From contig JAHLLK010000043.1 in the NCBI GenBank assembly GCA_020444165.1, positions 1 to 47,295 of the forward strand: a stretch of 47,295 bases of DNA. Direction: 5' to 3'. Position 1 is the first letter of the stretch. Each line of letters opens with the position of its first letter. This stretch comes from Deltaproteobacteria bacterium (GTDB lineage: Bacteria; Desulfobacterota; Desulfarculia; Desulfarculales; Desulfarculaceae). Of the stretch, positions 35,779-43,617 are shown in pieces. A program made the position numbers and the translations under genes. Below the pieces are notes generated by a model. That model saw only the letters and a program-made list of their open reading frames with translations. It was not told the DNA's origin and did no database searches.

Positions 35779-35864
35779 TTTAGACCAAACAGAGCTATAG
35801 AACAAGTTGTAGTGCTTATTCACACCTAAATGGTTGTTTGATTCCTTGGTAACGGGGGTGGACC

Positions 35865-36938
35865 ATGAAGAAAAAGGCTCGGCTCCTTTTGTCCAAGGCA
35901 ATAGAATCGCTGATATTATGTACCGATCATTTTAATAGGCCATGGGATGATGGCCGCACCCATGCTGTTTTGATCTTTCTTGATCATTCTTTTGAGATGT
36001 TACTAAAAGCTGCAATTATCGAAAGAGGCGGCAAGATACATGAGAAAGGAGCTGCTGAAACCATTGGCTTTGATAAGTGTGTAAGGAAATGTTATAGCGA
36101 CGCAAGCGTACAGTTTCTTACTGATGAACAAGTTTTGACACTTCAAGCAATAAATGGATATCGCGATGCTGCACAGCATTATTTGTTGGACATTTCAGAA
36201 CAGCATCTTTATTTACAAGCTCAGGCTGGATTGACTTTATTTAAAGACGTCTTAAAAGAAGTTTTTAATATTGAGATATACTCTCGACTACCGAAGAGAG
36301 TATTGCCGCTTTCAACTACCCCACCAACGGATTTACATGGTCTCTTTTCTACCGAGGTGGGAGAAGTAAAAAGACTCTTAGAGCCTGGCAAGCGGCGTGG
36401 GGTTGAGGCTTCCGCAAAAATTCGGGCATTAGCGATTATGGAAAGGGCAATAAATGGTGAGAAAAATCAACCTAGCCAAGGAGAAATCAATAAAATACGT
36501 GATCAGATCTCACAATCTGTAAGTTGGGAATTACTATTTCCGGGTGTGGCATCAATCAACATGACTCAGACGGGTCATGGCCCATCTTTGGACCTACGCA
36601 TCACCAAGAACGAGGGTATCCCTGTTCATCTTGTACCGGAGGGGACTCCTGATGCTTATGTGGTTGGAGTCAAGAGAGTAAATGAATTAGATTACTATAG
36701 TCTTGGCCTTCAAAAATTAGCAGAAAAGCTGGGTATCACTCAGCCAAAAGCACATGCTTTAGTCCAACATGTTAACATACAAAGTAATGACGATTATTTC
36801 AAGGAAATCAGGGTGGGCAGTACAAGATTCAAAAGATATTCGCCAAAGGCCCTTGCTGTTCTAAAGAATATGATTGATAACGATAAAACCTTGGTCGATA
36901 ACGCTTGGAAAGAAAGGCGGGCTGCAAATAGAACTTAA
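35865..36938 (+). CDS. DUF3644 (HEPN-like) protein
   Basis: 357 residues with a normal GGGGTGG site before ATG 35865. The N-terminal region (residues 1-130) matches DUF3644: LLLSKAIESLILCTDHFNRPW, then LDHSFEMLLKAAIIERGGKI. It ends in NGYRDAAQHYLLDIS, an R-x4-H arrangement typical of HEPN ribonucleases. The C-terminal two thirds include a winged-helix-like end (LGLQKLAEKLGITQPKAHALVQH) that may bind nucleic acid. AT-rich compared with the chromosome, as are its neighbours. A defence or toxin role as an RNA-cutting abortive protein is inferred from the family and the setting. Confidence 0.7.
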   Translation: MKKKARLLLSKAIESLILCTDHFNRPWDDGRTHAVLIFLDHSFEMLLKAAIIERGGKIHEKGAAETIGFDKCVRKCYSDASVQFLTDEQVLTLQAINGYRDAAQHYLLDISEQHLYLQAQAGLTLFKDVLKEVFNIEIYSRLPKRVLPLSTTPPTDLHGLFSTEVGEVKRLLEPGKRRGVEASAKIRALAIMERAINGEKNQPSQGEINKIRDQISQSVSWELLFPGVASINMTQTGHGPSLDLRITKNEGIPVHLVPEGTPDAYVVGVKRVNELDYYSLGLQKLAEKLGITQPKAHALVQHVNIQSNDDYFKEIRVGSTRFKRYSPKALAVLKNMIDNDKTLVDNAWKERRAANRT

Positions 36939-37189
36939 GGTAGTTTGGACTTCATTGACTTAGCCGCTCTATACCCATCCTGGATGATAGCCCGGCCAGT
37001 TTGCTCTCCCACCATCATGCCGATGGCGATACAGACCAAGGCCAACACCAAGGGCTCAGCGTTGCCATCTACCAAGGCTAGAGCCTTGCGGACGTACCGG
37101 TGAATTTCACCAGGCTCGAAGGACTGCTCCCGGGTAAGGCTCTCCTGCTGCTCGAAAAACTCCTCAAGTGACTGCGGCTTCAACGGCAT
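36935..37189 (-). CDS. Small single-span membrane protein, paralogue of 44463-44714
   Basis: 84 residues from ATG 37189, which has AAGGAG 7 bases upstream. A charged N-terminus (LEEFFEQQESLTREQSF) is followed by one hydrophobic helix (EPLVLALVCIAIGMMVG) and a short basic tail (GRAIIQDGYRAAKSMKSK). The other copy at 44463-44714 has the same plan and similar residues around the helix (LVALACIGIGVLVGKPYGQKIIERGF). The gene converges on the DUF3644 gene with a 4-base overlap and lies 25 bases after the hmdU-kinase-like gene. Its function is unknown. Confidence 0.6.
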   Translation of the reverse strand: MPLKPQSLEEFFEQQESLTREQSFEPGEIHRYVRKALALVDGNAEPLVLALVCIAIGMMVGEQTGRAIIQDGYRAAKSMKSKLP

Positions 37190-37214
37190 GTCTACACTCC
37201 TTTCCAGCAAATGG

Positions 37215-38186
37215 CTACGCTTGGGGCAGCTTGGACGTATCCAGGCCCCACTTGGGCGGATAGAACGGTTCGATCTTAGGTTTGCCGGGGTCGTAGGCGA
37301 AGCGGAAGCGGATGGTCTTGTGCTTGCCGCTCAGTTGGGGGTGAGAAACCCTAGTATATTTAGATATTTCGCAGAATATGTTCTGGCAGTCGATCAAGTG
37401 AAGCGGTCTTCCGAACAGGTTCTTGAAGTTATAGCCGTATTGGGCGGGCAGCCAGTCCTGAGAGTCAACCATATGCCGGACTGCGTCCTCATAGCCGCTG
37501 GTGGGTATGTCACCATAGCATTTGGTGATGCCGCTCTTGGCACCCGGCCCGCAGATCACAAAATCGTTCTCGCTGAAGTTAATATGAGGGGAGTAATTAA
37601 GGTCGATGGCGAACTGGTAGGCCAGCCAAGAGCCCACGCCGGGTATATCCTGGATGAGGTTGGCGACCCGCCGAAGGCTCTTAGCTTCAAGAACGCGCTG
37701 GAACAGGCCGGATTGCTCGGCCTGCTTCAAGGCCAGCAGGTGATTACCGTGTTTGTCCGGGTACGGTCCCTGCACTCGGCCCGCATTGTAACAAGTGTTA
37801 TAGATTGACCTTTCTTGCTGTCTCAACTGGTCGAAAACCTGAACATAGCGGTCCAAGTTGAAGTTAGCCAGCGTGACCGGGAAGAAGTGCTTCTCCACCC
37901 ACTGCCAGGTGCTTATGAGGTTGAACCGCTTGAACAGTAGGATACGGAATACCGTGTCTTCAGGCGTGTATTCTGTTCCATCCTGGGGATAGATCACATT
38001 GCGTATCAGGTATTGGCTAACCCGATCCGATGCGCGATAGGCATTTGTGAACTTGTACTCTTTCAGGATTGGATCATCCGTGTAGGGCTCAGGCCGTCCG
38101 GCCAACCTAGCGAAAAAGATGTTTTGCCGCTCAGAGGCCCAATGCCAATAGAGCCGCACAATCTCATCTGACAAGACCACCTCCAT
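37215..38186 (-). CDS. 5-hmdU DNA kinase helical-domain-like protein (aGPT-Pplase/HMUDK family)
   Basis: 323 residues. The N-terminal third carries the pattern RQNIFFARLAGRPEPYTDDPIL, then YKFTNAYRASDRVSQYLIRNVIY. It continues with LLFKRFNLISTWQWVE and a helix-hairpin-helix-like IQDIPGVGSWLAYQFAIDL, then SENDFVICGPGAKSGITKCY. This is the layout of the family first described as alpha-glutamyl/putrescinyl-thymine pyrophosphorylases and later tied to phage 5-hydroxymethyl-dU DNA kinases, enzymes of thymidine hypermodification. The P-loop kinase domain of the fused phage forms is not present. The start is ATG 38186; a TTG at 38174 after GGAGGTGG is an equally good choice. It may recognise or alter modified phage DNA; this is inference. 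Confidence 0.7.
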   Translation of the reverse strand: MEVVLSDEIVRLYWHWASERQNIFFARLAGRPEPYTDDPILKEYKFTNAYRASDRVSQYLIRNVIYPQDGTEYTPEDTVFRILLFKRFNLISTWQWVEKHFFPVTLANFNLDRYVQVFDQLRQQERSIYNTCYNAGRVQGPYPDKHGNHLLALKQAEQSGLFQRVLEAKSLRRVANLIQDIPGVGSWLAYQFAIDLNYSPHINFSENDFVICGPGAKSGITKCYGDIPTSGYEDAVRHMVDSQDWLPAQYGYNFKNLFGRPLHLIDCQNIFCEISKYTRVSHPQLSGKHKTIRFRFAYDPGKPKIEPFYPPKWGLDTSKLPQA

Positions 38187-38533
38187 TTCCTCTAATCAAT
38201 CGCCACTAGCCTATGTTGTCCTCAGGCCGATAGTGCGGCTTGAGTCGAACCATGTTCAGCCAAACAGGCTAATAACAAAGCATTAATGGCTGATTAGGCA
38301 TCTTGGGGCTAGGAGCCCCTTTGTCGATTAAAGCCCGGCTGCTAGACGCTTAACCCTAGAAATACAAGTTCTATGCGGGCACTAGAGAAAGGGGCTCATC
38401 TAGGAGGCCATAGGAGGCTATCTAGTTGATTTATTTTTCTTTTTTTGAAGTTATCGAAAATTATTCCGCTTTCGGACTGCGCTGGAACAGGGTATACTTT
38501 GTTTAAAGGCAAGTTATTTCAAGGAGATATACC
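38187..38533. other. Gene-free region between the kinase-like gene and the recombinase
   Basis: It contains a small hairpin GGGGCT/AGCCCC (38305-38319) followed by TTTG, several short direct repeats (AGGAGGC twice at 38400-38415), a T-rich tract and a candidate promoter for the recombinase. No gene supported. Confidence 0.5.
38471..38498 (+). promoter_or_regulatory. Candidate promoter of the serine recombinase gene
   Basis: TTCGGA (38471-38476) and TATACT (38493-38498) are 16 bases apart, about 35 bases before the recombinase ATG, which itself has AAGGAG. The -10 box is good and the -35 box weak. Confidence 0.5.
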
Positions 38534-39211
38534 ATGTCACAAGCCTTTGCTTACCTTCGAGTCAGCACGGTCGGGCAGGTCCAGGGCCACGGCTTCGACC
38601 GGCAACTTGACACCATCCAAGCCTATGCCCGGGAAGCCGGGATTGAGATTATCCAGGTCTTCAAAGAGGAAGGTATCTCGGGCACCACCGACGAAACCCA
38701 ACGTCCAGCCTTCCAGGAACTTATGGCGGCTGTTCTCGGCAATGGGGTCCGCACCATCATAGTCGAGAGCATGGACCGTTTGGCCAGGGAGCTCAGGATT
38801 CAAGAGGCCCTGCTTGTCTACCTGGCCAGCAAGGGCGTCAGCTTGATCTCGGCTAGGACTGCGGAGAACATAACCGTCGCGGTCCAGGCCGATCCGTTGA
38901 AGAAGGCGCTTGTCCAGGTTCAGGGCGTTTTCGCTGAGCTGGAGAAAAACCAGTTGGTCCGTAGGCTAAAGAAGGGCCGCGACAAGACCCGTGAGCTTAC
39001 CGGGCGCTGTGAAGGACGTCGGCCCTATGGCGATACCGCTGAGGAGCAAGCCGTCATCCGCCGGATTCGTGCCATGAGACGGAAGCGCAGGAACGGCCTG
39101 AAGGGCATGACCTTGCAATCCATTGCCGACCGGCTCAACGCTGAAGGCATCAGAACCAGGGACGGCTTGCTGTGGCGTCCCGTCCAGATTCACCGCATCC
39201 TCACCCGCTAG
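38534..39211 (+). CDS. Serine recombinase (resolvase/invertase family)
   Basis: 225 residues. The catalytic N-terminal domain has Ser11 in AYLRVST, then ERxxIVES-like VRTIIVESMDRLAREL, and the E-helix leading to LEKNQLVRRLKKGRDKTREL. The C-terminal part (about 175-225) is a helix-turn-helix (MTLQSIADRLNAEGIRTRDGLLWRPVQIHRIL). Catalytic arginines of the family (R9, and R in DRLAR) are present. Intact and with its own promoter. In an element that already has a tyrosine integrase, it may resolve dimers, invert a segment or be left from a second element. Confidence 0.92.
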   Translation: MSQAFAYLRVSTVGQVQGHGFDRQLDTIQAYAREAGIEIIQVFKEEGISGTTDETQRPAFQELMAAVLGNGVRTIIVESMDRLARELRIQEALLVYLASKGVSLISARTAENITVAVQADPLKKALVQVQGVFAELEKNQLVRRLKKGRDKTRELTGRCEGRRPYGDTAEEQAVIRRIRAMRRKRRNGLKGMTLQSIADRLNAEGIRTRDGLLWRPVQIHRILTR

Positions 39212-39363
39212 GGTCCCGCCCAACCAAACATCACGATTCTGTGAGGCCCTCAGACGCCCGAGGAGCGCCGATCTTGCTCCGGCCGGGGAAGGGGCCGGGC
39301 GCGAAGGCACACGAGCCTCGGCGGTCCTCGCCTGTTTCGCCTTAGGTGCCACCCATAGCGTAG

Positions 39364-39416
39364 AAAGCCGTCGCCAAGCCTTCTTTTTGTTTTTAAGGGT
39401 TAGCGGCGGGTTTCTG
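39364..39416 (+). repeat. Hairpin repeat, copy 1
   Basis: About 53 bases nearly identical to 43309-43363. A GC stem (GCCGTCGCCAAGCCTT against AAGGGTTAGCGGC, imperfect) encloses a T-rich loop. Copy 1 follows the recombinase gene at some distance; copy 2 follows the helicase gene directly. Likely a repeated terminator. Confidence 0.7.
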
Positions 39417-39476
39417 CGCTTTTTTGCGACTAAACTGATTTAGCAAACTACTGCGAATTAGATTCTACAATGTTTT

Positions 39477-40667
39477 CTACGGCTGATTAATGAGCTCATT
39501 GTTGCGCTCTATCAGTTTTTGGCATTGTCCACTCTTAACAAAATGAGTACATTCAACACATTCATCTTTATAAATGTGATAGCCAATTTTTCCCTCTGGC
39601 AAGGATGATAGATTGTCAATATATTTGTTTTGACGATTTCGACATTTCCGTCTATTGGGATTTTCTTCTTCGCGAGAATAGGCAAACCGGCAAGAAGCAC
39701 TACAGAACTTCTTCATGTTTTGCCTCTTCTCAAGAACAAATGATTTGCATTGTAGGCATTGCTTGACGCGCTCAGTTCCTCCAAAATAGACACAATAATT
39801 GACCATAATCGATCTTATAATCTGGTTAAAGGCCAACCAGTCACTAAAATGAATACCAGGTACGAAAAATAAGTCTTTTTCTATTGGGTCACTACTCAAA
39901 ACACGTTCAGCCAATTTTGTATATGGGCGAACCTCAAAATCCCTATTAATGCTACTAAGGTGACCGTATCTGGTTAATTGTTCACCTATTTTAGCAGGTT
40001 TGCCCTGAGCCCCGCCAACACTGGCTCCATATCTCGAAGCGTTCATAAATTTAACATTTTCCTGGGCGATAAATTCTTGAAGGCGGGGTATGTCTTCTGG
40101 TTCAATTACTTTTTTAATATCCGCATAAAAGCTTTCCTGATCTGCCCATGCCACTCCTTCATTCTCTGAAGATAGCATAAATACCTCGTCATTTTTATCT
40201 CCAACAATGCCAGTAATTTTTCGCTGTTCGTTAATGTCTATAATGCCAAAGAGAGGGACTGGTGGTTTGTTAATACTATCTCGCAACAAATGGGATATGA
40301 AACGCAATACTGATATTTGATGTCTGTCCAACGCCATTCTAATAGAGAAGCTCAACTCTTTATATTCTTTATGTATTTGTTCGTGGACTGAGTTATGATT
40401 CATCTTCTCAATGATACTGGCAATGCAAAATTTCCTATGAATTCTAACTTGGTCCTTTGTTTCATCAAAAAAGGCATCCGCACCAAACTTTCCCAGAAAA
40501 TCAAGGCATGCCTTCACAAGGGATTGCGTAGGAATGCTCTTGTGCTCTTTTAGCGCATCAAAATCATTGAATAGCTGAAGTACAGCTTCCATGGCCAAAA
40601 ATACCGCACGATGTTCCTTCGTAAATCTGATGATCTTCCTTCTCCTCGCGAGGTGATATTTGCGCAA
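39477..40667 (-). CDS. Hypothetical protein with C-terminal zinc clusters
   Basis: 396 residues, AT-rich, family not recognised. The first 300 residues are mixed helix and strand with a PAS- or nuclease-like feel but no clear motif. The C-terminus has two metal-binding groups: CLQCKSF with FCSASCRFAYSR and KCRNRQ (a CGNR-like treble clef), then CVECTHFVKSGQC. Such ends are common in nucleic-acid-binding proteins of mobile elements. The frame opens with TTG 40667 without a clear ribosome site, and the next ATG (40592) has none either, so the start is uncertain. It is divergent from the gene at 40819. Confidence 0.6.
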   Translation of the reverse strand: MRKYHLARRRKIIRFTKEHRAVFLAMEAVLQLFNDFDALKEHKSIPTQSLVKACLDFLGKFGADAFFDETKDQVRIHRKFCIASIIEKMNHNSVHEQIHKEYKELSFSIRMALDRHQISVLRFISHLLRDSINKPPVPLFGIIDINEQRKITGIVGDKNDEVFMLSSENEGVAWADQESFYADIKKVIEPEDIPRLQEFIAQENVKFMNASRYGASVGGAQGKPAKIGEQLTRYGHLSSINRDFEVRPYTKLAERVLSSDPIEKDLFFVPGIHFSDWLAFNQIIRSIMVNYCVYFGGTERVKQCLQCKSFVLEKRQNMKKFCSASCRFAYSREEENPNRRKCRNRQNKYIDNLSSLPEGKIGYHIYKDECVECTHFVKSGQCQKLIERNNELINQP

Positions 40668-40818
40668 TATTACTCGATACGCTAAATGCTGTCAAATGGC
40701 AAAAATAGCGTGTGGAAGAAAACGACTGACCAAACATCTCCTGCTGGCTACGGTGTGACACATACACGCCGCACAAATTTGGAAAGGGCGGCAAAACCCA
40801 TAGCGAAGGAGATTTCTT

Positions 40819-41508
40819 ATGGAACGCGTCGATTTCATCAACTCCCCGGAAGATGTCAAGCCGTCAGTGCCGAATGAAAGTCGGACCCCGGCGACATCCA
40901 TTTTCCAATTCGCACCTCAAGCGGACGCCGCTGACGGAAACGGCGATGGAGGTAGCGCACCGCCTGAGGAGAAATTGCCCCTGATTCGCTTAAGCCGAGA
41001 TCGCTTGATCGCGGTTGCCTTCACCATGGCGGGCACCGAAGTCCAGGTTCACTACTGCAAGGGACCGGAGCTGTTCGGGTACGTCCGCTGCAACGGTGAG
41101 GGCTGCGCTCTATGCCGCAGCGGAAAGGAGGTTAAAACGATGTTCCTGATACCTCTTTATGTTCCGGCACATGCAGCGGTTGAAGTCCTGGCTGTAAGTC
41201 AGGCCACGACACCGGGTGCATTGCTACCTAAGCTATTGAACCTTTTTGCCTCATCACACATTCAAATACCTTTCATGCTCGCCCTGGTCAAAGTGGGAGA
41301 CTACGAGTTTTCGGTCGCCCTCGAAAATCCGAAGGATGGTGTCGATTTCTCCAAAAATCCCATCATTAATGCCTTTTTGGATGAATACGGGTCGGACCCT
41401 GAAATCCTTGTTCCGGCGGTATCCAAAATCGACAACGCCGCTCTGGCCCAAGTACCGGAAATCGGGAGAGTGCTTGAACTGTTGGAGGGTACCCATGCCT
41501 ACGATTAA
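40819..41508 (+). CDS. Hypothetical zinc-binding protein, possibly single-strand-DNA-binding
   Basis: 229 residues, GAAGGAGA before the ATG. Family not recognised. Residues about 75-100 read VHYCKGPELFGYVRCNGEG and then CALC, an H/C-rich group with C-x4-C-x2-C spacing that resembles the zinc site of phage T4 gp32-type single-strand-binding proteins. The following strands (FLIPLYVPAHAAVEVLAVS, then FMLALVKVGDYEFSVAL) would fit an OB-fold. The N-terminal 50 residues are low-complexity. Its end overlaps the helicase gene by 14 bases, so a role in handling element DNA is plausible but unproven. Confidence 0.6.
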   Translation: MERVDFINSPEDVKPSVPNESRTPATSIFQFAPQADAADGNGDGGSAPPEEKLPLIRLSRDRLIAVAFTMAGTEVQVHYCKGPELFGYVRCNGEGCALCRSGKEVKTMFLIPLYVPAHAAVEVLAVSQATTPGALLPKLLNLFASSHIQIPFMLALVKVGDYEFSVALENPKDGVDFSKNPIINAFLDEYGSDPEILVPAVSKIDNAALAQVPEIGRVLELLEGTHAYD

Positions 41509-42136
41509 TGACCAAAAGGGTCTGGATGCCTTCCGCTCTGAATGGAGAGCGCCAGCTATCCAGGACTTGTTGGAGCGCTACTCCCTGCTGTTCGTGAACT
41601 GGCCGGTGGGGGTGGGCAAGAGCCACCTCATGGATGACTTGATAGAACAGGCCGTTTTTGAGGGCAGCCACGACGTGGTTTTCGTCATGGTCCCAACCAG
41701 AAAGGTGCTGGAAGAACGGCGGTGGATCATCAATCCGCCGCCTGGAATCAAGGTGATCAACCTGAAACCCCGGCCCGCTCACCTTTGCGGCCAAAGCCTA
41801 GATGCCAGGTTGAGCGGCTTCGAGCAGCGAGGAATGACCCTCTACGGCAAGACGATGATATGCAACCAGATATGCCAAAATCGGTCTATCTGCTTCTGGC
41901 ACGACCAATACGGCAAGAAGGCCATGGAGGACGCGAGGGTTATCTACGGCACACAGGCCCATCTTGAGCGCGACCCAATGTTCTGCATTCGACTCCTGGG
42001 ATGGACCGGAGCCAAGAAGCCTTTGGTTCTTCTTGATGAAGCCAGCTTCATCGCCAAGAGCCGTAAGGCGGTCGTTCAAAAAGATGACTTGATCCGCTAC
42101 CAGCGGGTTCTGGATGGGGTAGATGGCCAATTCTAG
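41495..42136 (+). CDS. Helicase/ATPase, N-terminal part (motifs I and II)
   Basis: 213 residues from ATG 41495, preceded by GGAGGG inside the end of the previous gene. A P-loop is seen in FVNWPVGVGKSHLMDDL (Lys42) and a Walker B-like DEAS at LVLLDEASFI (Asp181). Cysteines at HLCGQSLDA, NQICQNRSICFW may bind metal, reminiscent of DinG/XPD iron-sulfur helicases. The frame ends at a TAG just where motif III would begin. The next frame (42123-43307) continues with SAT and motif VI-like sequence and overlaps it by 14 bases. The two either form a two-subunit helicase or are joined by a +1 frameshift. Confidence 0.7.
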   Translation: MPTINDQKGLDAFRSEWRAPAIQDLLERYSLLFVNWPVGVGKSHLMDDLIEQAVFEGSHDVVFVMVPTRKVLEERRWIINPPPGIKVINLKPRPAHLCGQSLDARLSGFEQRGMTLYGKTMICNQICQNRSICFWHDQYGKKAMEDARVIYGTQAHLERDPMFCIRLLGWTGAKKPLVLLDEASFIAKSRKAVVQKDDLIRYQRVLDGVDGQF

Positions 42137-43307
42137 CGACATATTACGTCGCCACCGGTATCTGGTGAACTTGCTTCTCCAGGCCCCGACCGCTGACCTT
42201 CGGGAGCCGGGCTGGGATTTCCCTCCCATGGAGCCCGGCCTGGCCCTGAAGGTCCAACAAATAGGATACCGGTTATATGGCGACCAGTTCTACTTCCTGG
42301 CCCCCATGCTGGAGCAGTTCGGCAAGTCTGACCCGGCCTCCAGGGAACGAGCCAAGAGCGGCGATATCGCCTTTGCGGCCTCCCCGGTCAAGCTCGGCAT
42401 GGACACCATCATCTTCAGCGCCACCACCCACCCGGAGTTTGCCAAGTACCGCCTGGGCGTTGATCTGGTCTCTCCCTTCGACGGATATGTTTTCCGCCAC
42501 AAGGGCACGACCTGGGTCAACATCAACAGCCGGATCGGCATGGGGATGTACTTCCTCAAGAACTCAGAGCAAATCTTGGATTTGTTCGCTTGCCTGGTGG
42601 CCAGCCGCATGAGCGAAGGCAAGAGGTGCCTGCTGATCGCTAAAAAGCGGTTCGCTGAGTTCTGCGCAGCCGCGATGCAGCGCCGTTTGCGGGCCATGGG
42701 TCATAGCCGCTGCCGGGTGCTCTACGAGGACATGAATGAGGTTGTCCTCCAAGACCCTGAGGTGGTGCCCCTGATCCATTACGGCGTCATCGGCGTCAAC
42801 AGCTTCGAGGAGTTCGACTGCGCCTTCTGCCTGACCGGCTACTACGTCTATGAGGAGGTGGTGAACTCGATCCTGCAAGACGTGCTCGCCTCAGACATCG
42901 CGGTCCCCATCCGCATCACAACTATGGGCAAGCCGCTTCGCCGTACGGCAGGGGTTGTGGACCATAAGTACCGCTTCACCAATGTTCACCAACTTGCTCC
43001 CCTGGCCTTGCGCCAGCAGGAGTTGGACACGGTGATCCAAGCTGTGGGCAGGGTGCGTCCCTTCACCAAGCCCCGCGAGGTCGTCACCTTCCAGTGCGAC
43101 GCTCACCCGGCCTTGCCCTATGACCATGAGTTCCTGGGGCTGGCCGAGGCCAGGGACTTCTATGGTCTTGCCACCAAGCGCGAGCGCGGCAAGGCCAAGA
43201 CCGCACAGACGGTGAGGAAGGCCCGTCAGCGCGGTCTGAAGCAGCATGAGGCGGCCAAGGAGCTGGGCTTCAGCCTGAGGACGGTGCAAAGATACTGGAA
43301 CTACTAA
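42123..43307 (+). CDS. Helicase/ATPase, C-terminal part (motifs III to VI) with terminal HTH
   Basis: 394 residues from ATG 42123, inside the end of the N-terminal part. Helicase-like blocks are TIIFSATTHPEF (motif III-like SAT), KRCLLIAKKRFAEFC (motif IV region), GVNSFEEFDCAFCLTGYYV and VIQAVGRVRPF (motif VI, Arg310 and Arg312). No Walker A is in this frame. The end, RQRGLKQHEAAKELGFSLRTVQRYWNY, is a helix-turn-helix. The organisation suggests a replication or remodelling helicase of the island, whose ATP-binding half is the preceding frame. A hairpin repeat follows the stop. Confidence 0.72.
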   Translation: MANSSDILRRHRYLVNLLLQAPTADLREPGWDFPPMEPGLALKVQQIGYRLYGDQFYFLAPMLEQFGKSDPASRERAKSGDIAFAASPVKLGMDTIIFSATTHPEFAKYRLGVDLVSPFDGYVFRHKGTTWVNINSRIGMGMYFLKNSEQILDLFACLVASRMSEGKRCLLIAKKRFAEFCAAAMQRRLRAMGHSRCRVLYEDMNEVVLQDPEVVPLIHYGVIGVNSFEEFDCAFCLTGYYVYEEVVNSILQDVLASDIAVPIRITTMGKPLRRTAGVVDHKYRFTNVHQLAPLALRQQELDTVIQAVGRVRPFTKPREVVTFQCDAHPALPYDHEFLGLAEARDFYGLATKRERGKAKTAQTVRKARQRGLKQHEAAKELGFSLRTVQRYWNY

Positions 43308-43308
43308 C

Positions 43309-43363
43309 AAAAGCCGCCGTCAAGCCTTCTTTTTGCTTTTTAAGGGCTGGCGGCGGGTTTCTG
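43309..43363 (+). repeat. Hairpin repeat, copy 2 (likely terminator)
   Basis: Partner of 39364-39416. GCCGCCGTCAAGCCTT pairs imperfectly with AAGGGCTGGCGGC, with the loop rich in T. It begins at the stop codon of the helicase gene and ends about 13 bases before the next ATG, so it also lies in the leader of the HTH gene. Confidence 0.7.
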
Positions 43364-43375
43364 AGGAGAAAGATC

Positions 43376-43606
43376 ATGACTTCACACACCAAAGCGAGGA
43401 GCAAGGCTCTCCAAACCACAGAACGAGGGAGATTGCTCGGAGTGCGGGAGGCAGCCGAGTACCTGGGCATATCCATATGGACCATGAGAGCGCGCATATG
43501 GGCCGGAGACATCGCCTTCGTGCGCTTCCCCGGCTGCCGCAAGCAACTGCTAGATGTACGCGACCTAGAAAAGTTGATCCAGAACAACAAGCTCATAACC
43601 GACTGA
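43376..43606 (+). CDS. Excisionase-type helix-turn-helix protein
   Basis: 76 residues with GAGGAG before the ATG. The core LLGVREAAEYLGISIWTMRARIWAGDIAFVRFPGCRKQLLDVRDLEKLI is a MerR/HTH_17-type winged helix, the layout of AlpA-like and excisionase proteins encoded by integrative elements. Such proteins bend DNA at att sites or activate integrase genes. Here a directionality factor for the tyrosine integrase is the likely role. Complete, no anomalies. Confidence 0.85.
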   Translation: MTSHTKARSKALQTTERGRLLGVREAAEYLGISIWTMRARIWAGDIAFVRFPGCRKQLLDVRDLEKLIQNNKLITD

Positions 43607-43617
43607 TCGATAGGAGT

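Noticed and set aside
41246..41494. Upstream extension of the helicase N-terminal frame
   Set aside because: It lies inside the preceding gene in another frame, is Ser/Lys/Pro-rich, and the ATG at 41495 has its own ribosome site.
43333..43617. Upstream extension of the PC4-like frame
   Set aside because: It overlaps the HTH gene in another frame and has no domain; ATG 43618 has a ribosome site.
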